DNA from: Stramenopiles sp. TOSAG23-6
Lineage: Eukaryota; Sar
Assembly: GCA_900128565.1 (NCBI GenBank)
Contig: LT635980.1
Coordinates: forward strand, 1 to 27,579
DNA length: 27,579 nucleotides
Direction: 5' to 3'
Below are positions 1 through 13,200 of the stretch, piece after piece. The position numbers and the translations under genes are program-made. Each line of letters begins with the position of its first letter. The stretch's first letter is position 1. The notes beneath the pieces were generated by a model. The model did no database searches. It was not told the DNA's origin and saw only the letters and a program-made list of their open reading frames with translations.

Positions 1-68
1 TGTTTTATTTTTTTTTGTATAATTTTTTTTTTTTCGTACGAAATTTTGTACCTAACAAAATTTTTTAG

Positions 69-826
69 TTTTTTTTTCAAATATTTTTCCAAAATACATG
101 TATCTGGGAAAGGCACTTTCAAATAAAGAGCAATGGAGAAAAGCTCTGCTATATGCTGAGCTCGCTGCGCGTAATTTATCAAGTGCTGCTGTACAACTAA
201 TAAACCGCGAGGCATTTGTGACAACTGAAAAAAATGAAAACACAAACCTTGTAAGTTTTCTAAATTGAATTTCGAGTTAATTTTTTTCGAACCAAATTTT
301 GTACCTAACAAATTTCGAATTTGACATTTTTTTCACAATACTTGGTTCTGTTTTCCGAAAGTTTTGTGATAATAGCAAGTTTGGTACTAATGATGAATGT
401 TTTAAAGATCTTTACAAAAGTACTTTAAATAATTCGAATTCGTATTTCGCTAAGGGCAAAGACATGTTCAAAGAACCATACTTTGCACAATATATGCGAA
501 GTGCAGTTGAAGTGTCGTATCATGATTATATCTTACCAATGCTGCCTCAATTAATCACAAAATTAGAAGAGATCAAAGCAACGCAAAGTAGCGACAATGA
601 AGCTAGTTCAAAAACGGCCAAAGCAATTAAAACGCTTCAGGGTACCATTGCTTTTGCCGATTATATCAAACCAAGTTGTAGAGGTAGTAGCGCACCACAA
701 ATTTTAACACGCTTTTTGGGATGTTACGGTGCTCTACGATTTGGAATAGCTCGAGATATCCAAGAAGTCATACAATCGGGAGTTTTTCGTGTCACCAGTC
801 CTAGTAGCCCTAGCCCTAGTCCTTAA
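69..826 (+). CDS. 3' end of a second giant helical-repeat gene, paralogue of the gene at 1279-14244 (5' partial, spliced)
   Basis: Two exons can be read, 69-250 and 362-826, both in the same frame, with an intron of 111 bp between them. The first exon enters after the acceptor AG at 67-68 and reads ...SNIFPKYMYLGKAL...QWRKALLYAEL. The second starts FCDNSKFGTNDE and ends in a Ser/Pro tail (SPSSPSPSP) before TAA. The order matches the C-terminus of the neighbouring giant protein: LSNI...YMYMAMPLANEHSWVQCMRYLEL, then ICFDNRYDIGGYC, then a helical segment of similar length. This makes it the terminal repeat of a tandem paralogue whose body lies left of the window. Without the intron the frame stops at TGA 266-268, so splicing is required. 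Function is unknown. The homology to the neighbour is seen in the sequence; the full size of the gene is inference. Confidence 0.75.
251..361 (+). other. Spliceosomal intron in the 5'-partial paralogue
   Basis: The donor GTAAGT lies at 251-256 and the acceptor AAAG ends at 361. The length is a multiple of three, with an in-frame TGA at 266-268. Removing it joins two blocks that both align to the downstream giant protein. A 19-nt segment containing CTAAC (294-312) also occurs in the preceding intron (41-59). Confidence 0.7.
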
Positions 827-985
827 ATCCCCACGATGTTTTAAGAAAAGGGTATGGAAAAGAGTATATTTTGTCTCATTTCTTGGATGATGATTGTTAT
901 TATAAAAATAGAATATAGATATATATATATGTCTTTTTTTTTACGTATTTTGAAATTTCATGTTTTTTACGCGCGTCCGTTACTT

Positions 986-1005
986 TCCGAGATCGATCTC
1001 TCGGA
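986..1005. repeat. Short hairpin with nested 12-bp palindrome
   Basis: TCCGAGA (986-992) pairs with TCTCGGA (999-1005) around a 6-nt loop. Nested in it is the perfect palindrome GAGATCGATCTC (989-1000). It lies about 280 bp before the giant gene's ATG and could be a protein-binding site. No function is shown. Confidence 0.4.
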
Positions 1006-1153
1006 GATTTTGCGATCTTTGTTCATTTCGTACCATTTTTTTGTACTTAATCAATTGTTCGTTTCAGATTTCGGTTAAGTTTCTGGGTTATCCCCACATA
1101 ACCTTGTTCCATCTAGTAGTATCCAAACGCATCCTTGCTCTGTACAAGCTTTC

Positions 1154-1166
1154 TATATATTATAAA
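1154..1166 (+). promoter_or_regulatory. TATA-like element, candidate core promoter of the giant gene
   Basis: TATATATTATAAA lies 112 bp upstream of the ATG at 1279. The surrounding DNA is AT-rich, so chance occurrence is quite possible. The assignment rests only on the motif and its position. Confidence 0.22.
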
Positions 1167-1278
1167 TTCACAATCGTGCACTTTACACAATCACATAAGG
1201 TTTATTCATTACTAAACAAAGAAAAGTTACCGCAATCAACGCAATCAAGCGATTCATTCATTAATAAAACGTAGAAAT

Positions 1279-4200
1279 ATGAGTCCTTCTCCGAGTGCTA
1301 CAAACAAAGTTGAACAAGTAAACCCTCTTACTATTGCTCACACGTCTATTGAAATGAATCCTCTTGTTGTTGCTCAAACATCGGTTAAAACGAATCCAAT
1401 CGAAGTTACACAAAGCAGAAAGTATAACCCTCGACAGGCTATTCATGCGACGAAACGCCAAATTCCTCGAAACTCCCGGAGTACACGTAAAAAGTTGGAC
1501 CCAAACTATTCACAAGAACAAAAACGTAAACTGAAAAACAATACAGAAAGTTCTTGTTCAATAATGATGATTGGTGTAGCAGTTGGATTATTAAGTCTTG
1601 CTATAATCATTGTAGCATTTTTCTTAAATACTATATCAATGGATACACAAATTGAGAGAATGCAGACTGATTTGTCGGGGGCAAAAACAGAATTAAATTT
1701 GACAAAAACTTCAAGAATATCTGGCGGTTTATCACAAAGCACACAATCCAAAATTGCAGATATCATGGAGACTATGCCATCTTTGCAGATGGCAGCGGAG
1801 AAATTAAAAGAATCTCATATTTCCAAAGGAGTATCGACAACCGAGATTAACGAGATTAAAAAGGCGGTGAAAGAAGAATCAAAAACAACGCTTATCATAC
1901 GAATCAAAAGAGAAATTCGAGAAACTGAAGAGGCTATGCAAGAACTTGCTGCGGAAAGCAACGACAATGACGATGTAATCGCAGGCGTAAGAGCGTCTAT
2001 CAATACAGTCAAAGAAAAAGTTACAAAATTTGAGAAATTGGGTAATTTACAAAAAACTGACAAAATGGTTACTACGTTACTCGTTCAACTCCGGGGTATT
2101 ATTGCTCAAATACGTGCTCGCCAATCTTCCACATTTATTGGGAAACTGAATCAAATTGCTGCAAATCTAAAGTCAATGACTACTTTCAGTCGCAAAAACA
2201 ATGATAATGTTGAAAGGCTACAAAGTCAAATCACGAGGCTACGCGAGGCTCTTGGGCATGCAAAAGATGAAGATGAGCAAATAAAAAAGCAGATGGCAGC
2301 AGTGGCATCTACCGCAGATAAAGCAACTGCTGTTGCGAAGACATCAACCGAGATACAAAATTTAAGAAGAACAGCAAATCGGTTAAAAAAGTTTTGTCAT
2401 ATATATATGAAAGCTCTTGAAGGAATATCTGTGTCAAGTCATGATAAAATAACTTCCATAAACTCTTTTGAAAAGGCCGCCACATCTGCAAATTTAGTGA
2501 CCATGTCATCTGATGCCACACAAGCTGAAGAGTATCTTGCTTTTGCAGAATCTACATTCAAAGCAACATTGCCAAAAGCTCATAAAGCACTTGCTACTGA
2601 AGCCATTCGAATAAGCAGCGATATCAGAACACTTAGTAAGGGTTTGAATAATACTAACGTTTCTATGTTGATGGGAAAGGTTGGAGAAGGAACAAACTAT
2701 GCAAAGAAAGCCTTAACAAGTGTCCAGGATCATAACTCGAAAACATTTTTACATCTTATGAAAGATTCTCAGGTTGTTTATACGGAAGCACTTAAGGGAT
2801 TTGCGGTGATACTGAAAGAATTACTTGCTAAGGAAGCTGGAAGAAGTGGATATACGACAGCTATGAATCAAATTCGTATTGCAGAATCAGATATAAATTT
2901 GGCAATAAAAGGAGCTTCAAAAGTTTTGGGATTGGGAAAAATAAATAGTTCCATCAAATTGCTTATTGCCGCAAAAGAAGCTACAGAGTCAAGTGAATCC
3001 TTTGACAAAAGTAAAGGCATATCTGACTCAAAACAAATCGTATCAACATTGCGTGGTTTGAGGTTTATTTTACCTAACAAGGAAAAANTAAAAGTAGAAA
3101 CAAGCTTATCCAAGGCAATGAACAGTATTGAGCGTGCAGAGGTTTCAAAATCGAATAACCTTGCAGTATTCACGAAAACTTTTAATATTGCAATAGGACA
3201 CATAGCGACTGCAATATTAGACGCAATGGTGCCTGGCCTAGAATCAAAGCTTAAGGAACAATCAACTTCAGATGAAAGGGAAAGAGCTTTGGGTGAAGTT
3301 GGAAAAGCAAAGTTAAAAACAGAAAAGGCTAAAGATTCAATAAGATTCACTAAATGGTCCTTGGTCATGACAAATCTAAAGTTTGCAATTTTGTCGCTAA
3401 AAGAAGCATCGGCACCGTTTTCCCCAGATCAAGCAATCAACAAGAATGATATTGTTAAAACATTGCGCAATATGTCATCGACTCTAATTTCCATGAAAAG
3501 ATACTTGGTAGAGCCTGAAAGTCGGCAAAAGTTGGAACTAACTATATCAGAGGCAAAACCTGGACTTCATATTGTATCTGACACGACTAAATTTGTTACA
3601 AATGTTAGCAGTTCAATACATTTGTATGCTTATTCGATTGGTGGTCTACTATACCATGCAGTAACATCAAAGCTTTCGAAACAAAGCAAAACTTCAGTGC
3701 AACAACGCTCTCTTCATGAAGCTCGCAAAGCATTTGCATTATCAATGCAGGCTAAATCATCTGCAAATAAAAAACATTTATCTGAAGCTTTAACAACGTT
3801 AAAAGTTTCTGTTGAGTGTCTACAGGAAGCTGCTGCGGGTCTTTCGAAATTAAAAACAAAATTTGGAAATGATACACGATCAGTGCTTGATACACTGGAT
3901 ACATATTCACAAACATTGCTTGCAATGAAGCATTATTTTCCAGTCTCACAACAAAGGCCACTTGAAAATAAAGTAAGACAAGCTGTCTCGTCACTTGAGG
4001 ATGCCAACAGTAACAGATTGGAAAACACCAAATTTCATCAATTCATAGCATCGTCTATAGAAAAATTTGGTGAATCTGTGAACTTTTTAGGTCAACATCT
4101 CAAACCAATAGTGGGAGATCTGCCAGACGGCGATGGTAAAAGACATGCTATAAAACAAATGGAACTATCTACAGTCAATGGAAATTCTGCAGCAAAACTT

Positions 4201-7200
4201 GCACAAAAGCAAGAATTGAAAAATGCATTCAGCCAGCTAAACATTGGTTTCATATCATTGCAACAAACAGATCGTGATATAACCATTGGGATATTAAGAG
4301 GCATGGCTGAACCACTGCGCACAATGACTTCGCATATTTCTGACGAGCAAAAGAAAAAAAGCGCAATATCACGCATAACAAGCGCAGAATCTTCAGCTAA
4401 TGAAGCAAACAGGAATATATCTAACTCTGATGAGTTTATTGCAAGTGTTACGAAGTCAGTGCAGAGTTATGCATTTGCAATTTACCGAAAATTACTCCCT
4501 GGAATTCGTGAAAGTTTAAATGCTTTACGAGGTGACAAAAAGGTAGAAAGTTTGAAGAAAGCAGATACCGTAGAGACATACGCCGTTGCAGCACAACAAT
4601 TAGTAAATAATGGGAAATTTCAAGATGCGCTATTAAAACTTATACTTGCATTTAAACAATTGCACAAAACCGAATCTGTACTAACAATGGGGGGAGTTGA
4701 ATTTGACAATAAATATGCTGCAAATAAAGTTTTAAGAGAATACGCAACAGAATTGCTTCCAATAAGATTGTATTTAAAGAGCGTTGTGCAGCGTGATTCA
4801 ATGAAATCAAAGTTAGAGAGCGCTGCTAGTTACGCCGAAAAAGCAAAAACTAATATGTCAAATAAAAAGGAGTTCAATGAATATATGATTAAATCAATTG
4901 AAGAATACGCAAGTTCAATCAAAGGTGATTTATCGCATGCGATGAAGTTAGAAGTAAATTCTATGAAAGATGGCAGTGTTAAGGATGCCGCCCTGGCCAG
5001 AGTCGATGATGGTGAGAGAGATGCAGCATTTGTATCGAATCTTATTGATGGAAACTCTTTGCAAAGAGGTTTTACAAAACTTATTAGTGCGGGTGGTGCT
5101 CTGCAAGAAGCTGAACGCGCGATTGTGGTTGTAACACTCAGAGATATGGCTGAACCATTGCGAGATATGAAACCCCACTTGTCAAACGCAGCAAATATTA
5201 ATCGGGCTGAGAAGTTGATAGAAACGGCTGTTGAACTTGTAAGTGATGCGCATGATAATATAACTGATGAGAAGGACTTTATCGAACCCGCTAGCAAAGC
5301 TATAGAAATGTATGCTGATGTAATCTGGGTGGTATTATTATTTGACATAAAACACAAAATATTAAGTCTTCCAGATAATGTAAAGGGGAAAAGTGGCGCT
5401 TTAATTGCGGCAGGTAAGGCCAGAAAAGAAGCAAAATTGGCCCAAAGATATGCGAAACACGAAAAATTGATAAGCTCATTGAATCAATTAAAACTTGCAT
5501 TTACAGAAATAAAAAAAGCAGCTTCAGTTTGCCCAACAAATACTTTCCTGAATGATTTGTTGGACATTACAATTCAGTTAAGATATATGAAATCTCATTT
5601 ATTGACAAAAGAAAGGCAATCTAGTGCCAGTGAATTAATAAAGGAAGCAACGGCTATGGCCCAAGAAGCAGAGGAAAAAATTTCTAGTAAGCATAATTTT
5701 GCACATCTTGCTTCAGCATCAATTAGTAAATATGCAATTGTAATTCACAGTATAATTCTCCCCGACCTTAAAGAGAGACTTAGAAGAGAACTTCCGATAG
5801 GCAACATTCGAGATGTTGCTTTATCTGAAGCAGAAAATGCTAAAGCAGAAAGTGTGAAAGCCGAGAAACTTGGCGTTGAAGGGAATTTCTCTGGAGCTTT
5901 TGATAAATTAAAGACTGCATTCGCAGCATTAAAAGTAACAGAAGCAGCATTCGATGTTTCTGTTCTAATGTCAATGACAGAACCATTGGAAGGAATGTTA
6001 CCGCATTTGACAAATAAAAAAGAGAGAAATGACGCAAGAAATATGATAGTCGAAGCCGTGAAACTTCGAGATGAAACCCAAGCAAATATATCTACTCATG
6101 CAAAGTACTGGAAGCTGTGTCAGTCTGTAATTAAATATGCAAGTTGTATGTATATGAAAATTATACCTTCTATAAAACCAAAGCTTGAATCACAATTAGA
6201 TGGCGAGGACAGAAAAAAAGCGGTTAAAGACATTACAGAAGCTGATAAGCTTGCAAGACGTGCTACGTTTGTGGCAAATGAACGAAAATTGTCGTTAGCA
6301 ATGGAAAATCTTACAAAAGCGTTTACTTTACTCGAAAAAGTAGAAGTTTTTGTTCCTGTAACTGATGAGGAGTTTGTTCAAGTATTGAAAGATATATCAT
6401 CCACATTGAGACATATGAAAGCTTATATACCAGTAGAAAAACTACAACTCAAAGTAGATGCACATGCAGCTCATGCGTACACTTATGCAAATACTGCCGA
6501 GTTTAATATAAAGAAAGATAGAACAAAATTTAACAAATATATGGGGTTGGCTATTGTTGAGCATGTGCACAACATTCAAGGAATGTATAAAAGTATATAC
6601 AAAACGATTGAAGGTCAAGTCAAAAGTTATTCATATAATATCTCTAAAATAGCTATTGAACAGGCATTACAAAAGTGCGAAGCTGCAAAAGCGATTGTTG
6701 AAAAAGAATCTTGGAAGAAAGCCATGCCTTTACTAAGAGTCGGCATCGATTCTCTTAAGAACTCTGTAAATGCTTTGGTCTTAGACAAAAAATATATTAC
6801 CAATACTTTGATTAATATGGCCGAGCCTCTGCGACACATGAAAGTTTACATGACCCTTCAGTTCGCCAATGAAACTGAAGAGGTACTGCTCATTGCGAGT
6901 TCACTAGCAACCGAAGCAAAAAGTTACAAAACAGATAACCCGAGAATCGTAAGCAAGATTAGAAAATCCATTGAAAAATATGCTACGATTATGTTCGATG
7001 TCATTCAACCTGAGATTTTACGGAATTTACATGGCATTGTACGAAGTAGCTCTTCTATAACTGATTCATTTAAAATAATAAGAAAAGTCAAAACGCTCTG
7101 TACGGAGGCCCTAGAGTTTGTAACTGGTAACACTACTTCACATGAATGGATGAGTGCACTACCGAAGATAATAGACGCATCAACATTACTTCGTCGAGCT

Positions 7201-10200
7201 GCAACTGAATTAGTAGAAAGGGAAAAAGCCACACGCATATTAAAACAGTATGCACCGTTTTTACAATCTCTCATACCTTTCGCATCGATTTCTCATCAAG
7301 AAGACGCTTTTAGACTAGTCGGTCGTGGTGAGTTTTCTGCAAATTTTGCTAAAAATTACAGAGAAAATAATGATAAATTTCAGTCGGAAATGAGCAATTC
7401 AATTAAATCATATGGCTTAGCTATACATGACTATATTTTACCTGGTATAAAATCAAAAATAAAAGATCAACGCCAAATGGAAAGCACAAGTAAAACTGGT
7501 GCCCTAAAAAACATCGCCAAAGCAGCAATACTGAGTAGATCTGCAACAATGTTTGCGATGGGGTTTAATTGGTCAGACGGCCAAGTATCCTTAAAAGAAG
7601 CGATTACTTGCGTCACCGATGCAGTAAAATTGTTGCCCATCGACAGGGGTGTTTCTCAGCAAACATTACAGCAGACTGGAGAAACACTAGTATCACTAAA
7701 ACAATTTCTATCTTTAAGATCTCAGGAGGATACACGTAAACAACTTTTATTAAATAATCTACTGAGTGAAGCAGGAGAAAGCACAGATGCAGCAATGAAC
7801 ATTAAAAATGATGCAATCTTTATACCGTCCATGAAATCTGCTATAGTGAAGTATGCTCAGGCTATACGTGATCATTTCCAGCCTGACATACTTAAACAGT
7901 TAATGCAGATGAAACAATCGAGTGAAAACATGTCTCCAAGCATCATTATGAATATCAATGATGGTATTGATGACGCAACTGAGGCATTATTACAACAAGT
8001 CAAAGCAACTGAGGCAATTGCAATGCAAAACAGTGTAACTAGCACATCTAGAACCCGAGGCGTCAAAATCAAAGCCCCGTGGGAGTTGGGTCTATCAGCT
8101 TTAATTAATTCGGCAACCTTACTAGAATCTGCGACTAAGTCTCTAATTGATAAAACTATAGAAGTTGAGAAACTTGTGAACATCAGTGCTTCATTGCGTG
8201 GCATGAAGCAATACACGTCGAAGGCAACATCGGCTAAGGCTGAACTTGAAATAGCCAAAGGAATAACAAAATCAGGCATCGCAAGAAGCGCGATAAATGA
8301 TTTGAATAAATACGTAGAAAATATCACATCAGCGACATTACATTATGCTATTGCTATTATGTTGTTACAACCTGATATCTTAAAAAAACTTCGAAGCCTA
8401 CCTGCAAACAACGAAAAAGTTGTTAGAGAAAAAGATGCTGCTATAGAAAAAGTTAAGATCGCCATGAAAATGGCAACACTAGCTAGAAATTTAAACCAAG
8501 GAGGAAAGTGGTCACAGGTGCTGCCGCGATTAAATAGTGCAAACCATTTGCTTCGCTTAGGTCTAATATTTATACCACAAAGAAAGATTCAGCTTACAAA
8601 GGATCTGGTCGAACCATTACGAGGCCTGAATCATTTCTTATCAGTGGGGTATGCTCGAAATGCTTCAAAATCTTTATGTCTTGCTTTAAACTTTGCAAAT
8701 GCAGCATATTTGGATATAAAACATGGAAAAGTTTTTCAATATAAAGAAAATTTGGTCAAATCAATGAATGGTATTGCCGAAACATTGAAGTCCCTGATAT
8801 TGCCTGGTATAGAAATAAAATTAAGTTCAATGAAAGGTATAAATAAAGCATATGCTATGAGTGCTTTCGAAAGCACAAAGGAAAAATCCCAAAACGTTAT
8901 CGAGATTTTAAACGGTGATAGCGATAATTTAGCAAGCGCATTGGATAAATTATCCATCTGTATCAATGATGTACAACTAGGAGTGTCCTATATCGCACCA
9001 GATAAAACATACACACTGGCTGTGCTGGTACAACTTGGCGACTCCTTAAAAATATTGAGACCACTACTTTCAAAAATAGATAAAACTAAGTTTGATGATG
9101 ACATAGGCAAAGGTGTTCAATCCACAAATATGGCAGCTGCAATCAAAGATAGAAGATCAAAGGAGAATGTGGTAAAATTTGCTAAAAATGTAAAAGATGC
9201 GATTAAGTTCTATGCTTCTGCTTTGATGAATCAGACCTCTGAAACCGTAAAATCTAAATTGAAACTTAAGTCTGGGTGTTCTGGGTGTATATCTGCAGCG
9301 ATTGATGCAGATATAGCTCAAGGTACGATTAAAAATGCTTACTTATTAGCTGATAATAACGATTGGATTGCAGCATTTCGTAAATTAACTACTGGATTTT
9401 TCCGCCTTCAAAGTGCCGCAGTCAAAGCAATGGATATAGAAGCTACAAATGCCAAAGTTGATGATATACTAAAATATGTTATTTCACTACATGAAGTAGG
9501 AATACATTTACCAAAGGATAGAAAAATGAAAGCCAACCAAGCTATCGCGAATGCTCATGACAATGCACTTAGGGCAAAAACATATGTATCATCGGATCGA
9601 AAAGCCTTTTCCGTTTTCATAAATTTATCGCTCAGTGAGTATGGACACACTCTGTCTTCAAAAATGATACCATTTATAAAAACAAAAATAGAAAGTCTAC
9701 CTACCAATGCAATTAAAGCAGAGGCTTTAAAGTTTATTGATAAAGCTCTTTCAGATAGCATTTGGACAATAAAATTCGCCGATTCTGAACGATGGTCTTT
9801 GGCTTCATTAAGATTAAAGGCAGCGATGCATTCTATACACCTAGCAGTTGACAAATTGCCCCTAGATCAAGGCTATGTAGTGACCCGACTGGAGAAAATG
9901 AACACAGCATTTCACAATCTGATTTCACAGTTTTTACACAAAAGTAAGGATAAGAACAAGGCTGTGAAAATTCTTGATGCTGGAAAAAAAGAATTAAATC
10001 AAGCCAAGAATAAACGCACGACTAAAAACACTGCCGCGTTCAAAGCACACATTATTGCATCTTTGGTGAAATATTCCGAACTTATTTTAAATGTGATGGA
10101 ACCAGAACTAGATACATTGGTATATGCAGCGAAGGGCAAGCTATTAGGGCCAGAATTTAAAGCATCTACCACTTATCTAAAAGCAATAAGAACTCATTGT

Positions 10201-13200
10201 ACTTCGAGTCTTACGTATTGTAAAAAAAAAGAAATGTCCAGAGCATTTAGCGAACTATTTGTAGCATTTAACAAGCTAAAATCTTCATTGATTTATGTGG
10301 TTAATAAGTCAGATTTTGTTGTTTCATTGAACAATTTACAGATACCACTAAAGTATATGCGATATTACATCTCCACAGAGCAACGTGAAAAATGTATGAA
10401 GGAGCTGGATGAAGCTGTAATGTATGGAAATTTAGCGCAATCTCGGCCTACAACGTTCCATGAAAATATTGGAATTGCAATGAAAAAGTACACAAGTTCT
10501 ATAACTAAGTATATAGGCCCACGTATTAAAGAACAATTACTTGAGATGGATATTGATAACATTACAAATGCGGCCATTAAGAATGTAGAAGAATCGATGA
10601 AATTAGCTTTAGATACCAATGAGATGTGTAATCGGTCAGCGTTGTTAGAAGCAAAATGGACATTAGTGAAAGCAGTCCATGCTCTACAGCGCGCCGAAAA
10701 GGCATTACCAACGGACATAGATAATGCAACACAGATCATTTCAGACACATCTGAGGTAATGCGATACCTTCAGATGTATCTACCAGAAGATTTTCGCTAT
10801 CAATTAAACAATTTACTTTACCAAAGAGTTGAACCGTTGGAACTCGCACTTCGCAAGCAGGATAATATAGCTGAACGCGGGAATGCTATATTTCGGGTAT
10901 TAAAAATTGATGCACAGATTATGAAACAATTACTAGTCCCTAAAATAAAAGAATTATTGAATACTATAATTCGTGGAGCCAACGCAAACGGCAAAACAAA
11001 ATTCAAAAAAGTACTTGCAAAATTGGGCGATGCAGAACAAGAGGCCAAAAACTGCGACAATGTGAACAATGCTGAACAATGGACGACAAAATATCGTTTT
11101 GCAAAGACATGCATGTACTTAATCATAGAGATAGCGAACCAATTACCACTAGATAAAGGGTATATAGTGGATTTTTTGGAAGAAATGTATGAGCCCTTGA
11201 AAGATATGACTTCAAACGGAATAGTAAAATCTAGACTCAGCGTTGCTAAAAGCAAAGTATTAGAAGCAGCTGCAATGGTGGATAAAAGCAATGCGATTGA
11301 GTTATTTTACAATACTATTAATGAAGTATTAAAGCTGTATTCGGAAAGTATGGCCAACGAGATACCCATAGCTATTAAAACACAACTGAGAAGTAAAAGT
11401 GAGAGTATCGATGTACACACCGCAGTGATTGACATCGACATAGCAAAAGACTTTGCAACTAATGCAAATGCTTTGTCAAAAGGCCAAAGTTGGAAGGCAG
11501 CACTCCCGAACACCTTTATTGCATTCGAATATCTTACTAAGGCATATTCACCGTTATGGGATAAGGCCCCCAAAATACAATTATTGGGAAGTATACACAG
11601 TCCTATATCTTCTATGCTTTTATATTGTGATGAGAACAAACTAGAGGAAAATAAAAGTATTCTTAATATCGCCATTACAACAGCAAAAAATGCAAGCTTG
11701 GCGACCACTTACAAGGATTTTGCGAGGAATATATCTGACTCTATCGGTAACTATGCAGCAGTTATAGATTTATATATATATCCTAGCTGGAAAAACAGCT
11801 TTCAAAACCTCAAAGGTGAAGCCAAAACTGTTGCTATGGAGGGGTTAAAAAGTGCAAGAAGATATGGGAGGACATCTCGCGGACAGGCTGTCGCAAAGAA
11901 GTGGAATCTTGCTATATTATCACTTAAAAAGGCCGAGCAAATGCTAATCAAAGTTGAACCATCATTATCAAAAGATCGAGCGAAGGTATATGCTGCCACA
12001 TTCATGAAATCAATTGACTCACAGCTGAAAGTAAATATCCCAAAATATTCATCAGATCCAGATTATGCACCCACAAAATCAACGTCATTTAAAGAAGCGC
12101 GGGATATTGCCTCAGATGCATTTACCATTAAAAATGGAAGTACTACTAAATTTCGCGATAAACTTTGCGATGCAATGATCAAGTATGTTGATATTTTGAG
12201 TTTTGAATCGAATGAGCTCATCAAGACACTGAAAATGAAATCGGGTAATGGTTTTAAAATAGGTATTGATGATGCAAATTATGCAAAAAAATCTTTTACT
12301 ACAGTTCAAAAGATACTATATACGAGCAGAAGTAGGTGGATAAAAGCATTCAGCGAGTTCGCGGAGGGGTACGACAGCTTACTCAAAGCTCTAGTCCTGT
12401 TGGTAGATAAGGTTGAGGCCTTTAATATATTACGATCGGCTGTATTACCCTTCTTATTTCAAATGGATCCTAAGGATAATCTTTGGTTTAAAAAAGGAAG
12501 TCAACAATATAAGAATTTATCAGTTGGAACAGGTAAGGCAACTGCTTTAATGTGGCATGCATATGATGTGAGATCTGATTCTGGTTTGTTTGCGACAAAT
12601 ATGTCGAAAGCTATTAAGGAAATATCATCTGGGTGGATTTTAAGCGACTTTTTAAAAAACAAATTTTCTGAGAAGAATTGCAAAAAGAAAAATCCGTGCT
12701 TAAAAGCATATGAAAATATTGAAAAGGGCCAACGTGATTTGACACTTGCAAACACACTTGCTCTAAAGGAACGATGGTCTGAGGCTTACACTAAAGTAAA
12801 ATCGGGGTTAGATTTGATTAAACCCACCATAACTAAAGCCGACACTGACAAGTTGTGGGCTCTTGATGACTTCTTTACGAAGAGGCGTATTAACAGATTA
12901 TGGATGGCTCTTCAAACAATAAGAGATACGATGAAATACGACATAGCTTTAGAATACAGAAATAAAGATTGGCAATCTAAAATCCAAGACAAGTTAGAAT
13001 CCGCCAAAAAAATAAATGCCACCGACCGTAAGAATTTTATAAAGTATCTTTGGGGTATGTTTGACTTCATGATCAATAACTTTGAGATGGGTTTATCCGA
13101 TAAAATTCAAGCAACTCCTACAAGCAGTACCGAACTTCGTAAAGCAAGAACATCTCTGGGCGTGTTGCCAGAAAAAGATAATGATTTGACAGAACCTGTA

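Larger units (their letters stand above)
827..1278. other. Intergenic spacer upstream of the giant gene
   Basis: This 452-bp AT-rich spacer holds no convincing gene. The two overlapping short open frames in it (854-1078, 960-1274) are low-complexity and have no recognisable content. It contains a TA repeat (918-930), a hairpin/palindrome (986-1005), a TATA-like stretch (1154-1166) and a tandem 9-mer CGCAATCAA (1231-1248) just before the giant gene's ATG. It should carry the polyadenylation region of the first gene and the promoter of the second. Confidence 0.6.

Noticed and set aside
854-1274. Two overlapping short plus-strand open frames (74 and 104 codons) between the giant genes
   Set aside because: Low-complexity, hydrophobic/aromatic translations from T-rich DNA, mutually overlapping, with no recognisable content; better explained as spacer.
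1506-12755. Many minus-strand open frames of 60-175 codons inside the giant gene
   Set aside because: They are antisense to a clear 4321-codon frame, are Ser/Phe/Leu-rich as expected for complements of Lys/Glu/Ala-rich coding, and none shows a domain.
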